From contig NZ_CP184360.1 of assembly GCF_048595755.1 (NCBI RefSeq), forward strand, positions 992,001 to 1,056,000: a DNA stretch of 64,000 bases, read 5' to 3'. Position numbers and translations under genes: made by a program. Below the pieces are notes generated by a model. It was not told the origin of the DNA and ran no database searches. It worked only from the letters and a program-made list of their open reading frames with translations. Numbering within the stretch: position 1 is the stretch's first letter; each line of letters begins with the position of its first letter. Shown piece by piece: positions 31,541-40,499 of the stretch. This DNA comes from Luteococcus sp048595755. Lineage in GTDB: Bacteria > Actinomycetota > Actinomycetes > Propionibacteriales > Propionibacteriaceae.

Positions 31541-34384
31541 ATGTCTTCCTTCCTCTATCGCCTGGGCCGCAGCTGCCATCGCAATCACAAGCGCGTGCTG
31601 GCGCTGTGGCTGGCGATCCTCGTGGTGCTCGGCGGGCTGGCCGGCCTCGCGGGAGCCGAGTACAGCGACGACTTCAACATTCCGGGTGCCCCGTCGCAGG
31701 AGGCGCTCGACCAGTTGCGGTTGACCTTCCCGGAGGCCGCAGCCACCACGGCAGAGGCCATCGTCGTGCTTCCCGAGGGGGAGCGGGTGGGCGACGAGCA
31801 GGCCAAGCAGGGCATCGAGGCGGTCGTCAAGGACTTCGGTGGTGACCCCATCGTCACCAGGGTCACCAGCCCCTTCAGTGGCCTGAGCACCGGCATGATC
31901 AGCGACAACCAGCAGGCGGCCCTGGTGCAGCTGCAGCTGGAGGGCTCCATGGAGGAGATCACCGACGAGGACCGGGAGCGGCTCATCGCGCTGGCCGACC
32001 GCGTCGAGGCAGACCTGCCCGACGGGTCCCAGGTGCACATGGGCGGCCAGGCCTTCTCGATCGAGGTGCCCACCCTGAGCGCCACCGAGGTGGTCGGCGT
32101 CGGCGTGGCACTGGTGGTGCTCTTCCTGTCACTGGGATCGCTGCTGGCCGCGGGGCTTCCCCTGATGACCGCCATCGTCGGCGTCGTGCTGTCGCTCTTC
32201 CTGCTGATGATCTCGGCGGGCCTGGCCAAGGTGAACTCCACCACCCCGATGCTCGCGGTGATGCTGGGCCTGGCCGTGGGCATCGACTACGCGCTGTTCA
32301 TCCTGTCGCGTCACCGTGAGCAGCTGCGCCCCGTCGAGGGCGTCGAGCCGATGGACGCCGAGGAGTCGACCGCCCGCTCGGTCGCCACCGCCGGATCGGC
32401 CGTGGTCTTCGCCGGCCTGACGGTGTGCATCGCCTTGGTGGGGCTGGGGCTGGCCAACATTCCCTTCCTCACCATCATGGGTGTCTTCGCCGCCATCGCC
32501 GTCGCCCTGGCCGTGGTGATCGCCCTCACCCTGCTGCCCGCGCTGATGGGCTTGATGGGTGAGCGTCTGCGTCCCCGCGCCCGCAAGCGGCGTCGTCGCA
32601 AGGCCCCCGGGCGAGGTTTCTTCGGCAACTGGGTGCGCCTGGCCACCCGGCTGCCGCTGCTCACCGTCGTGCTGGTCACCGCCGTGCTGGGCGCGCTCTC
32701 CGTGCCGGCCGCGAACCTGCAGATGAGCCTGCCCAATGCCGGCCAGGCCGAGGCCAGCAAGCCGCAGCGCGTCACCTACGACCTGGTCAGCGAACACTTC
32801 GGCCCCGGCTACAACGGCCCGTTGATCGTCACCGCAGACATCCTGGGCAGCAATGACCCGATGGGCGTCATGGACACCCTCAAGAAGGACATCGAGTCGA
32901 CCGAGGGCGTCGCCAAGGTGCTCATCGCCACTCCCAATCGCAATGCCGACACCGGATTCGTCCAGGTGGTGCCCACCACGGGCCCCGACGACCCCGCCAC
33001 CGCAGACCTGGTGCAGCGGCTGGTGGACCAGCATGACCAGTGGGCCGAGACTCCCGGCGTGGAGACCGCCGTGACGGGATCGACCGCCATCCAGATCGAC
33101 GTCTCACAGCGGCTGGCCGGTGCCCTGCTGCCCTTCGGCATCTTCGTGGTCGGGCTGTCCTTCGTGCTGCTCATGATGGTCTTCCGCTCGGTGTGGGTGC
33201 CGCTGAAGGCCACCGTCGGTTACCTGCTGAGCGTCGGCGCCGCCTTCGGCGCCACCCAGCTGGTCTTCAACGAAGGCATCGGGGCCGGGATCATCAACCT
33301 CGAGAAGCCCGTGCCGATCATCAGCTTCATGCCCATCGTCATCATGGGCATCCTGTTCGGCCTGGCCATGGACTACGAGGTCTTCCTGGTCAGCCGGATG
33401 CGCGAGGACTTCGTGCACGCCGTGCGCAAGGATCCGGCCGGTGACCGTGACCGGCTGGCCCGCGCTGCGATCGCCAGCGGCTTCACCGCCTCGGCGCAGG
33501 TGGTGACCGCGGCCGCCGTCATCATGTTCGCGGTCTTCGCCTTCTTCGTGCCGGAGGGCATGGGGCCGATCAAGCAGATCGCCTTCGGCCTGGCCGTGGG
33601 TGTGGCCGTCGACGCCTTCGTGATCCGGATGACCCTGGTGCCGGCCGTGCTGCAACTGCTCGGCGCTCGCGCCTGGCACCTGCCGCACTGGCTCGACAAG
33701 ATGCTGCCGGTGCTCGACGTCGAGGGCGAGGGCCTGCACCGCGAACTGGAGCTGGCGCAGTGGCCCAGCCCGGATCATCGCGAGGCGCTGCATGCCGAGG
33801 GATTGTCGGTGGAGGGCATCTTCGAGCAGGCCTCACTGCACCTTGACCCGGGGCAGGTGGCCGTCGTGCAGGGCGACTCGTACCCGCGCCGTGCCCTGCT
33901 GCTCACCCTGGCCGGACGGCTGGACGCCACCGACGGAAAGGCACGAGTGGCCGGTCTGCTGCTGCCCGAACGGGCCGCCGAGGTGCGCCAGGCCACCGCC
34001 TTCCTGGAAGCGGGCAGCAAGTCGGGTCTGGAGCGAGACCTCGCCTCGGCCCTGGGCCGCGCTCCCCGCGTGGTCTTCGTCGACGGGGCCGACGCCCTCG
34101 CCGGCCCCGAGCTGGCCGCCCTGGACCAGGCCATCGCCGACGCCCGCGCCCTCTCCCCGTCCCCCGAGCTTGCTTCCCCGGTCCCCGAGCCTGTCGAGGG
34201 GCTCCCGGTCCCCGAGCCTGTCGAGGGGCCCGCCTTCGTCCTGGGGCTGCACGACCGCGAGGCCATCGCCCGTTGGCGGGCCGATCGCACCATCGCGCTG
34301 CTCACACCCGACCCCGCCACGCCGCAGCCTCGCCCCGAGGCGCCCGAGGCCACCACCGAACGTCAGCTCGTCGAGAGCCTGTGA
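31541..34384 (+). CDS. MMPL-family exporter with C-terminal degenerate ABC-ATPase-like domain
   Basis: A 947-residue RND-type exporter of the MMPL family (lipid, siderophore or drug export driven by protons). Two halves each have an N-terminal helix, an extracytoplasmic domain and a block of about five helices. The MMPL signatures GLAVGIDYALFILSRHRE and GILFGLAMDYEVFLVSRMRED mark the transmembrane cores. After about residue 750 a soluble domain resembles an ABC ATPase core: HLDPGQVAVVQG, a Walker A position reading GDSYPRRA (residues 778-785, no GK[ST]), TLAGRLDATDGKARVAGLLLPE, and a Walker B-like VVFVDGADA (Asp848). ATP hydrolysis is therefore unlikely. Two copies of a 22-bp dispersed repeat are translated in this domain as PVPEPVEG. 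The next gene starts 8 bp later. Confidence 0.9.
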   Translation: MSSFLYRLGRSCHRNHKRVLALWLAILVVLGGLAGLAGAEYSDDFNIPGAPSQEALDQLRLTFPEAAATTAEAIVVLPEGERVGDEQAKQGIEAVVKDFGGDPIVTRVTSPFSGLSTGMISDNQQAALVQLQLEGSMEEITDEDRERLIALADRVEADLPDGSQVHMGGQAFSIEVPTLSATEVVGVGVALVVLFLSLGSLLAAGLPLMTAIVGVVLSLFLLMISAGLAKVNSTTPMLAVMLGLAVGIDYALFILSRHREQLRPVEGVEPMDAEESTARSVATAGSAVVFAGLTVCIALVGLGLANIPFLTIMGVFAAIAVALAVVIALTLLPALMGLMGERLRPRARKRRRRKAPGRGFFGNWVRLATRLPLLTVVLVTAVLGALSVPAANLQMSLPNAGQAEASKPQRVTYDLVSEHFGPGYNGPLIVTADILGSNDPMGVMDTLKKDIESTEGVAKVLIATPNRNADTGFVQVVPTTGPDDPATADLVQRLVDQHDQWAETPGVETAVTGSTAIQIDVSQRLAGALLPFGIFVVGLSFVLLMMVFRSVWVPLKATVGYLLSVGAAFGATQLVFNEGIGAGIINLEKPVPIISFMPIVIMGILFGLAMDYEVFLVSRMREDFVHAVRKDPAGDRDRLARAAIASGFTASAQVVTAAAVIMFAVFAFFVPEGMGPIKQIAFGLAVGVAVDAFVIRMTLVPAVLQLLGARAWHLPHWLDKMLPVLDVEGEGLHRELELAQWPSPDHREALHAEGLSVEGIFEQASLHLDPGQVAVVQGDSYPRRALLLTLAGRLDATDGKARVAGLLLPERAAEVRQATAFLEAGSKSGLERDLASALGRAPRVVFVDGADALAGPELAALDQAIADARALSPSPELASPVPEPVEGLPVPEPVEGPAFVLGLHDREAIARWRADRTIALLTPDPATPQPRPEAPEATTERQLVESL
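34180..34228 (+). repeat. Two copies of a 22-bp dispersed repeat inside the MMPL reading frame
   Basis: Identical 22-bp copies at 34180-34201 and 34207-34228 (core CCCCGAGCCTGTCGAGGGG) plus a partial copy at 34159. They keep the frame and encode repeated VPEPVEG. The reverse complement occurs at 46207-46228. Confidence 0.85.
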
Positions 34385-34392
34385 GGACAACC

Positions 34393-36831
34393 ATGAACAT
34401 CCCCATCTTCCACGCCGAGCGCGCCAACTCCCACGTCCCGTTGCGACGCTGGAGCCTGCTGGCGCTGGTGCTGGTTCCCGTACTGGTGGCCGGCGTCCTG
34501 CTGGGTACCGCCTGGGGCCGCGACGACCGGCTCGGCAAGATCACCGCCGCCGTGGTGAACACCGACGAGGCGGTCAAGGTGGACGGACAGACGGTGCCGA
34601 TGGGCCGCCAGCTGGCCGCCGAGATCGTCGCCAAGCCCAGCAAGAACGTCACCTGGAAGCTCAGCGACCCCTCCGACGCCGCCGCCGGGCTGGCCAGCGG
34701 CGAGTACGCCGTGGTGGTGACCATCCCCAAGAACTTCTCCGCGGCGGCCACCAGCGTCGCCGACGCCAAGACCGCCCAGCAGGCCACCATCGACGTGCAG
34801 ACCTCCCCGTCGTCGGCGGTGCAGGACGCCCAGATTGCCCGTGAGGTGGCCGAGATGGCCGCCCAGAGCACCAACGCGATGCTCACCGGCAACTACCTGG
34901 ACAACATCTACGTGGGCTTCAACACCATGGGCAAGCAGATCACCACGATCGGCGACGGGGCCTCCCAGCTGGCCGACGGTGCCGAACGGCTGGGCGACGG
35001 CACCGTCAAGGCCGCCCAGGGCGTCGGTGAACTGGGCAAGGGCATGAACGAGCTGGACGCCAACGGCGCCAAGCTCGACGAGGGTGGAAGCCAACTGGCC
35101 AGCGGGGCCCAGGAATTGGGCACCGGCGTGGCCGAGTACACCAAGGGCACCGGCCAGGTGGTCGACGGCATCGGGCAACTGGCCGGTGGCATCAACCAGC
35201 TGGAGTCCGGCCTGGAGCAGTCCAGTGGCACGGGCCAGTTCGCCCAGCTGGGCCAGCTGAAGCAAGGAGCCCAGCAGCTCTCCGACGGTGCCTCGGGCGT
35301 GTCGCAGGGCGTGGACGCCTACCAGCAGCAGCTGGTGGCCTGGCGCGACGGCAAGGCACCCGTCCCGCCGCAGGTGATGGAGGCCTACACCGAACAGTTC
35401 GGTGAGGGCTGCGCCACCCAGGTGGCCGACGCGATGCGCACCCAGCTGGGGGAAGAACAGATCGCCCAGTACCAAGCAGAGCTGAAGCAGGCCGTCGCGA
35501 CGCAGCTCGACGAGCTGCCCGCAGAGATGGAGCTCACCCCCGAGCAGAAGGCCGAGGTGCTCAAGCGGATCCAGCTGCCCGCCGCGGAGCAGATCAGCGA
35601 GGTGCTGACCGATCCGAAGCGCACCTCCCAGGTGGCCGAGGCCGTCTGCCCCGAGGTGGAGAAGCTCGCCGAGCCCGCCTTCACCGGCGGCTTCCGGGCC
35701 GGCGCCGGGACCGCCGCGGCCGCCCTGGACCACAAGGATCCCCAGACCGGGCAGAGCCTGCGCTCGGGAACCAAGAGTCTTGCCACCGGTGCCAACCAGC
35801 TCTCGGGCGGCGTCACCCAGCTCGTCGACGAGCTGCCCAAGCAGATCGAGGCCCAACTGGGGCAGCTGAAGTCTGGCGTCAAGGAGCTCAGCGACGGCGC
35901 CGACACCCTGGCCAGCAAATCACAGCAACTCAAGAGCGGCGGCACCCAACTGACCGACGGGGCCAACAAGCTCAGCACCGGCCTGGACGAGTACACCAAG
36001 GGCGTCGGCCAGTACACCGACGGGGTGCACCAGGCCAACCAGGGCGTGCAGGAGCTGGCCACCGGCATGACCGACCTGGCCACCGGCAGCACCAAGCTGT
36101 CCGAGGGCACCCGCACCTTTGCCGAGAAGGTCTCCGACGGGGCCAAGGAGGTGCCCAGCTACAGCAAGCAGGAACGCGAGAAGCTCTCGGGTGTGGTGGC
36201 CACGCCCGTCTCCGGTGATGCCGAGCGCTTCGCCACCCCGCTCAGCCAGCTCACCTCGCTGCTGCTGGTGCTGGGTGCCTGGTTGGGTGCCCTGGCCACC
36301 TGGCTGCTGATGCGTCCGATCGCCTCCCGCACGCTCACCTCGTCGCGTCCCAGCTGGCAGCTGGCCGCGGCGACCATGGTGCCCGGCGCCACCGTCGCGG
36401 TGGGGCAGGCCGTGCTGCTGGGCATCCTGGGCAGTACGGTGCTCGACCTCGGCCTGTCGAACGGCGTGGTGCTCACCGCCTTCCTGATGCTCACCACGCT
36501 GAGCTTCACCGCGATCAACCACGCGCTGGCTGCTTGGTTCGGCGGCCTCGGCCGTGCCGTGGCGGTGCTGCTGGGGGCCGTCGCCGCGGCGGTGGGCATC
36601 GTCTCGGCCGTGCCCGGTGTCTTCACCGCGATCCATGGGGTCAGTCCGCTGGCCCCTGCCCTCGACGGGGTGCGTCGCGCCGTGATCGGCGAATCCCTGG
36701 GCGTCGGCCCGGTCGGAACCCTGGTCGGACTGTGGCTGCTGGCGGCCATCGCCTGCCTGCTCGCGGTGGTGCGTCGGCGTCGGCTCTCCCCGGCCCGTTA
36801 CCGTAGGGCGGCCGGACGCACCGGCGACTGA
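34393..36831 (+). CDS. YhgE/Pip-domain membrane protein
   Basis: An 812-residue protein with one N-terminal membrane helix (about 15-38), a long extracytoplasmic region and five C-terminal helices (about 615-800), the layout of YhgE/Pip proteins related to ABC-2 permeases. The middle carries many heptad-like repeats of the type QLADGAERLGDG, LASGAQELGTG and QLTDGANKLSTG, interrupted at about 330-440 by a helical insert holding two cysteines (GCATQ and VCPEV). Partners of this kind often sit with MMPL or ABC export systems. Here it is 8 bp after the MMPL gene, so the two likely form one envelope export system repressed by the TetR protein. Confidence 0.9.
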   Translation: MNIPIFHAERANSHVPLRRWSLLALVLVPVLVAGVLLGTAWGRDDRLGKITAAVVNTDEAVKVDGQTVPMGRQLAAEIVAKPSKNVTWKLSDPSDAAAGLASGEYAVVVTIPKNFSAAATSVADAKTAQQATIDVQTSPSSAVQDAQIAREVAEMAAQSTNAMLTGNYLDNIYVGFNTMGKQITTIGDGASQLADGAERLGDGTVKAAQGVGELGKGMNELDANGAKLDEGGSQLASGAQELGTGVAEYTKGTGQVVDGIGQLAGGINQLESGLEQSSGTGQFAQLGQLKQGAQQLSDGASGVSQGVDAYQQQLVAWRDGKAPVPPQVMEAYTEQFGEGCATQVADAMRTQLGEEQIAQYQAELKQAVATQLDELPAEMELTPEQKAEVLKRIQLPAAEQISEVLTDPKRTSQVAEAVCPEVEKLAEPAFTGGFRAGAGTAAAALDHKDPQTGQSLRSGTKSLATGANQLSGGVTQLVDELPKQIEAQLGQLKSGVKELSDGADTLASKSQQLKSGGTQLTDGANKLSTGLDEYTKGVGQYTDGVHQANQGVQELATGMTDLATGSTKLSEGTRTFAEKVSDGAKEVPSYSKQEREKLSGVVATPVSGDAERFATPLSQLTSLLLVLGAWLGALATWLLMRPIASRTLTSSRPSWQLAAATMVPGATVAVGQAVLLGILGSTVLDLGLSNGVVLTAFLMLTTLSFTAINHALAAWFGGLGRAVAVLLGAVAAAVGIVSAVPGVFTAIHGVSPLAPALDGVRRAVIGESLGVGPVGTLVGLWLLAAIACLLAVVRRRRLSPARYRRAAGRTGD

Positions 36832-36851
36832 CCAACGAAAGGCGGCCACCC

Positions 36852-37937
36852 GTGGAGACAGCGGCGGTCCTGCAGGTGGTCGGGCTGCGGCTCGCTGCCC
36901 AGCAGTTGACGGGGCCACGGGCGCCGTCGGTGGCCGAGGCGGTGCGCAACTCACTGGCGGTGCAGGCCCAGGACCCGCCGCTGGCTCGGTGGTCGCTGGG
37001 GCTGCGCAGCGGTGCCGACGACGCCTCGGTACGCGCTGCCATCGACGCGGGTGAGGTGCTGCGCACCCACGTGCTGCGCCCCACCTGGCACTACGTGCAC
37101 CGCGACGACATCCGCTGGCTGCTGGAGCTCACCGGGCCCAGGATCGGCTCCGGCAACCGGGCCCGGCAGCGTCAGTTGGGCATCGACGACGAGGTCTGGG
37201 CCGCCGCGGAGAAGGTGTTGCGGCGGCAGCTTGGCGATGGTCCGCTGACCCGCCGCCAGCTGCAGGCCGTGCTGCCCAGACCGGCATCACCTCAGCCGAA
37301 CCAGACCGTCGCGCACCTGCTGATGATCGCCGAGGCACGGGGGCTGATCTGCTCCGGCCCGCTGGTCGGTGGGGAACACAGCTACCTGCTGCTCGACGAC
37401 GTGGTGCCCGCCCAGTCGCCTCGGCCCCGGGCCGAACTGGCTACCGAATTGGTGCACCGCTTCGTCGCGGGGCATGGGCCCACCTCGCTGCGCGATCTGC
37501 AGCGCTGGAGCAACATCACCCGTACCGAGGCGCGTCAGGCGTTGGCCAGTGGCTTCGAGCGGTCGACGGTGGACGGGGTGGAGCTGTGGACGGTGCCCGG
37601 GGCGCCCGACCATGGCACCGAGGGTGTCTTCCTGCTGCCCAACTTCGACGAGACCTTCCTCAGTCACGACCGGCCGCGCTTCCCACGCCAACCGGGGCAT
37701 CGACTGGGTGACCAGCACCTCAACCCGGGCGAGATGGGCAATGGTTTCGTCATCGTCGACGGCATCGACGTGGGCAGTTTCCGGCTCTCCCGCAGAACCA
37801 GGGCGGGGCGCACCGAGCGGGAGGTGCGGCTGGAGCTGGCTCCCGGCGTCGAAGAACGGTACCGGAGTCGGCTGGCCACGGCCGTTGACGGCCTGCTGGC
37901 CTTCTACCGGCAGGATGAGACCCATGCCCGAGGGTGA
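36852..37937 (+). CDS. HTH_42 superfamily DNA glycosylase-like protein (AlkZ/AlkX type)
   Basis: A 361-residue winged-helix protein of the HTH_42 superfamily, whose characterised members AlkZ and AlkX (YcaQ) excise bulky alkyl adducts or unhook crosslinks. Near the N-terminus LAVQAQDPPLARWSL has the catalytic QxQ pattern (Gln38, Gln40) typical of the AlkX side. HVLRPTWHYVHRDDIRWLLEL and LPNFDETFLSH are further family blocks. It starts with GTG 9 nt after AAAGGCGG and overlaps the following glycosylase gene by 14 bp, so both are one repair unit. Annotations often say only winged-helix DNA-binding protein; the glycosylase role is inferred from motif and neighbour. Confidence 0.82.
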   Translation: METAAVLQVVGLRLAAQQLTGPRAPSVAEAVRNSLAVQAQDPPLARWSLGLRSGADDASVRAAIDAGEVLRTHVLRPTWHYVHRDDIRWLLELTGPRIGSGNRARQRQLGIDDEVWAAAEKVLRRQLGDGPLTRRQLQAVLPRPASPQPNQTVAHLLMIAEARGLICSGPLVGGEHSYLLLDDVVPAQSPRPRAELATELVHRFVAGHGPTSLRDLQRWSNITRTEARQALASGFERSTVDGVELWTVPGAPDHGTEGVFLLPNFDETFLSHDRPRFPRQPGHRLGDQHLNPGEMGNGFVIVDGIDVGSFRLSRRTRAGRTEREVRLELAPGVEERYRSRLATAVDGLLAFYRQDETHARG

Positions 37938-38709
37938 TGCCGTCTTTCGTTCCTGCGCCACACTGCACGATGCCCTGGCCGGCAGGGCGCTGACCCACGT
38001 CGAATTGCGGGTCCCGTCGGCCGCGGCGGCCTCGCAGGGTCTGGTGGGGCAGCGTGTGGTGGAGGTGGTGCCTCGCGGCAAGCACCAGCTGACCAGGCTC
38101 GACGGTGGGTGGACGATCCACACCCATCTGAGGATGGAGGGCACCTGGAAGTTCGTCGACGCGCAGGGGAGGCTGCCGGGCCCGGACCACGAGATCCGCG
38201 TCCTGCTCGGCAATGACGAGACCGTGGCGGTGGGGCTTCGGCTGGGCATGGTCGATCTGGTGCGCACCGATCACGAGGACGAGGTGGTCGGGCACCTGGG
38301 GCCAGACCTGCTGGGCCCCGACTGGGACGAGGAGCTGGCCGTCGCCAACCTGCTGCGCGAGCCGTCGCGCACCATCGGCGAGGCACTGCTGGACCAGCGC
38401 AACCTGGCCGGGATCGGCACCATCTACCGCGCCGAATCCCTCTTCCACCAGCGGATCAATCCACGCACCCCGGTGGCCGGCGTGCCGGACCTGCTGGCTC
38501 TGGTGCGCACGGCGCAACGCCTGCTGGCCGCCAACAAAGGGCCCGGGCCGTGGGTGCCCACCGCCTCGGGGCGCGACGGGCGCTGGGTATACGGCCGCGC
38601 CGGGAAACCCTGCCCACGGTGCCGCACCCGGATCCAGTGCGAGGAGTACGGCCCCACCACACAGGAGCGCCTTGTCTGGTGGTGCCCCCGCTGCCAGCCC
38701 TTCGGCTGA
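37924..38709 (+). CDS. nei: Endonuclease VIII-like DNA glycosylase (Fpg/Nei family)
   Basis: A 261-residue bifunctional glycosylase/AP lyase that removes oxidised bases. The mature N-terminus PEGDAV supplies catalytic Pro2 and Glu3 of the Nei branch (Fpg has PELPE). The helix-two-turn-helix motif is LLDQRNLAGIGTIYRAESLF (about 159-178). The C-terminal zinc finger is CPRCRTRIQC and WWCPRCQPFG with all four cysteines. The ATG lies inside the end of the upstream glycosylase gene, fixed by the obligatory PEGD N-terminus. The pairing with an AlkX-like protein suggests a joint response to bulky or crosslinked lesions. Confidence 0.93.
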   Translation: MPEGDAVFRSCATLHDALAGRALTHVELRVPSAAAASQGLVGQRVVEVVPRGKHQLTRLDGGWTIHTHLRMEGTWKFVDAQGRLPGPDHEIRVLLGNDETVAVGLRLGMVDLVRTDHEDEVVGHLGPDLLGPDWDEELAVANLLREPSRTIGEALLDQRNLAGIGTIYRAESLFHQRINPRTPVAGVPDLLALVRTAQRLLAANKGPGPWVPTASGRDGRWVYGRAGKPCPRCRTRIQCEEYGPTTQERLVWWCPRCQPFG

Positions 38710-38761
38710 CCTTGGTCACACTTGGGCGGGAGCGCTCCGGCGCAACCATGACCAAGGTCAG
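38706..38761. promoter_or_regulatory. Two 12-bp palindromes forming a larger inverted repeat
   Basis: TGACCTTGGTCA (38707-38718) and TGACCAAGGTCA (38749-38760) are each palindromic, and their centres are 42 bp apart (four helical turns). Extended to 13 bp they can also pair with each other, which would make a long-loop terminator after the nei gene. Operator pair and terminator are both possible. Confidence 0.5.
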
Positions 38762-38788
38762 CGACGGGTGCGGGGATCACCGGGCCCC

Positions 38789-38810
38789 GTTCACCGGCTC
38801 GTCACACAAG
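38789..38810 (+). promoter_or_regulatory. Putative PHO box
   Basis: GTTCACCGGCT followed by CGTCACACAAG, two in-phase 11-bp units, 38 bp before the gene at 38849. Confidence 0.5.
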
Positions 38811-38848
38811 ATCCCCAGCCGTTCGCCGGGATGCGCTGTGATCGGCCC

Positions 38849-40465
38849 ATGCGTACCCACAACCCCACTCGCCTCGCGGTCGCCGTCGTCGGAGCTGCGA
38901 CGCTTGCCCTGCCCCTGGCCGGAACCACGGCCGTCGCCAAGCCGGCCCCGAAGCCCGCACCCGTACCCGGACCCCTCAACCTGGGATCCCCCGACCAGAC
39001 CGAGACCCGCACCACCACGATGGTGCAGCGCGGCGTCACCCACACCCTGATCACCCGTGGCGGCACCGATTCCAGCCTGCGTTGGATCGTCGAGGTGAAC
39101 ATGCCCTCGCAGGCCACCAGCCCGGATCCCGACGCCCCGGCCCGCTCCATCCAGGACAAGGCCGCGGCCGAGGCCACCCGCGCCAGGCTGGCCGACGCCG
39201 GCTTTGCCGCCACCGTCGAGGCCGTCGAGCAGCCCGCCGTCGCCGACCTGCCCGCCAGCACGCTGGGTCACCGCCTGCGCCTGGACCAGACCTTCGCCAC
39301 CAAGGCCGAGGCCGACGCGCTCGTCGCGGACCTCAAGGCCAAGGGATTCAGCACCCGCTCGTGGTTCACCGGCTGGGACGGCGGAACCCAGGCGAAGGGA
39401 CCGTGGCGGATCAACGTGTTGACCATTGATCCCAAGCACTTCAAGGGTGAGCTCGGCGCCACCTTCGGCCCCGACCTCGCCACCCGGGAGAAGACCACCG
39501 AACTGGCCGCCTTCGTCGGGGCGCGTGCCGCCATCAACGCCGGCTTCTTCGTGATGGATCCCAAGGCCGGTGCCGAGGGCGACCCGGCCGGTGTCGCTGT
39601 CTACGACGGCAAGCTGGTCAGCGAGACCATTGCCGATCGGCCCGCCCTGGTGCTCGACCCGAAGGCCCGCCACACCCGCGTCGTCAACCCGGTGTGGAAG
39701 GGTGAGGCCCGCCTCGACGGCCAGCGCCTGCAGCTCGACGGCATCAACCGCGTCATCGGCCTGATCCGCAACTGCGGCGGCGATGCCACGGACAAGGTCA
39801 CCGCCCTGCCGCTGCACGACGTGACCTGCACCGACGACGCCGAGCTCGTCGCCTACACCCCGGACTTTGCCGCCAGCACCCCGGCCGGTGAGGGAGCCGA
39901 GGTCGTCCTGCAGGGCAAGCGCGTCGTCGCCGCGAAGGCCACCCGTGGCACCGCCCTGAAGGCCGGGCAGACCTCCATCCAGGCCACCGGCGCCTACGCA
40001 CAGCAGCTGCTGTCCGAGGTGCAGGTGGGTGAGCGCGGCACCTGGACCCAGCGCCTGACCGACGGCCGCGCCCGGCTGGACAAGCCCCGCACCACCGTCG
40101 TCAACGGCGGCCCGGAGCTGGTTCGCGACGGCAACCTGTTCGTCACCCAGAAGCGCGACGGCATGAACCAGCCGCTCAACCCGTCCTTCGACTACGGCTG
40201 GGTGCTGCAGCGCAACCCGCGCACCTTCGCCGGCGTCGACGCCCAGGGCCGCACCCTGCTGGTCACAGTCGACGGCCGCCAGCTGACCGACCTGGGTCTG
40301 AGCATCCCGGAGGCCGCGCAGGTGGCCAAAGACCTGGGCATGACCGATGCCATCAACCTGGACGGTGGCGGGTCCACCGCCATGGTGGTGGACGACGAGC
40401 TGGTCACCAGCCCGTCGGATGCCACCGGTGAACGTGGCGTGGGTGACGCCATCGTCGTGGAGTGA
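38849..40465 (+). CDS. Secreted phosphodiester glycosidase-family protein (NAGPA/DUF2233) with SPOR-like region
   Basis: A 538-residue exported protein. A Sec signal peptide covers about residues 1-32 (LALPLAGTTAVA-KP). A SPOR-like segment at about 90-185 has two alpha-beta repeats (AAAEATRARLADAGFAATVEAVE; TKAEADALVADLKAKGFSTRSWF), suggesting peptidoglycan binding. The catalytic domain covers about 190-538, with INAGFFVMDP, NGGPELVRDG and NLDGGGSTAMVV, all typical of phosphodiester glycosidases that remove a sugar masking a phosphate. Substrates could be sugar-phosphodiesters in wall polymers. The PHO-like repeats upstream fit a phosphate-recovery role. Confidence 0.87.
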   Translation: MRTHNPTRLAVAVVGAATLALPLAGTTAVAKPAPKPAPVPGPLNLGSPDQTETRTTTMVQRGVTHTLITRGGTDSSLRWIVEVNMPSQATSPDPDAPARSIQDKAAAEATRARLADAGFAATVEAVEQPAVADLPASTLGHRLRLDQTFATKAEADALVADLKAKGFSTRSWFTGWDGGTQAKGPWRINVLTIDPKHFKGELGATFGPDLATREKTTELAAFVGARAAINAGFFVMDPKAGAEGDPAGVAVYDGKLVSETIADRPALVLDPKARHTRVVNPVWKGEARLDGQRLQLDGINRVIGLIRNCGGDATDKVTALPLHDVTCTDDAELVAYTPDFAASTPAGEGAEVVLQGKRVVAAKATRGTALKAGQTSIQATGAYAQQLLSEVQVGERGTWTQRLTDGRARLDKPRTTVVNGGPELVRDGNLFVTQKRDGMNQPLNPSFDYGWVLQRNPRTFAGVDAQGRTLLVTVDGRQLTDLGLSIPEAAQVAKDLGMTDAINLDGGGSTAMVVDDELVTSPSDATGERGVGDAIVVE

Positions 40466-40485
40466 TCCGTCGGTCTCCGGCGGGG

Positions 40486-40491
40486 TAGCGT
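40486..40491 (+). promoter_or_regulatory. Probable leaderless -10 box of acetyltransferase
   Basis: TAGCGT, 8 nt before the ATG at 40500. Confidence 0.4.
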
Positions 40492-40499
40492 CGACGCAC

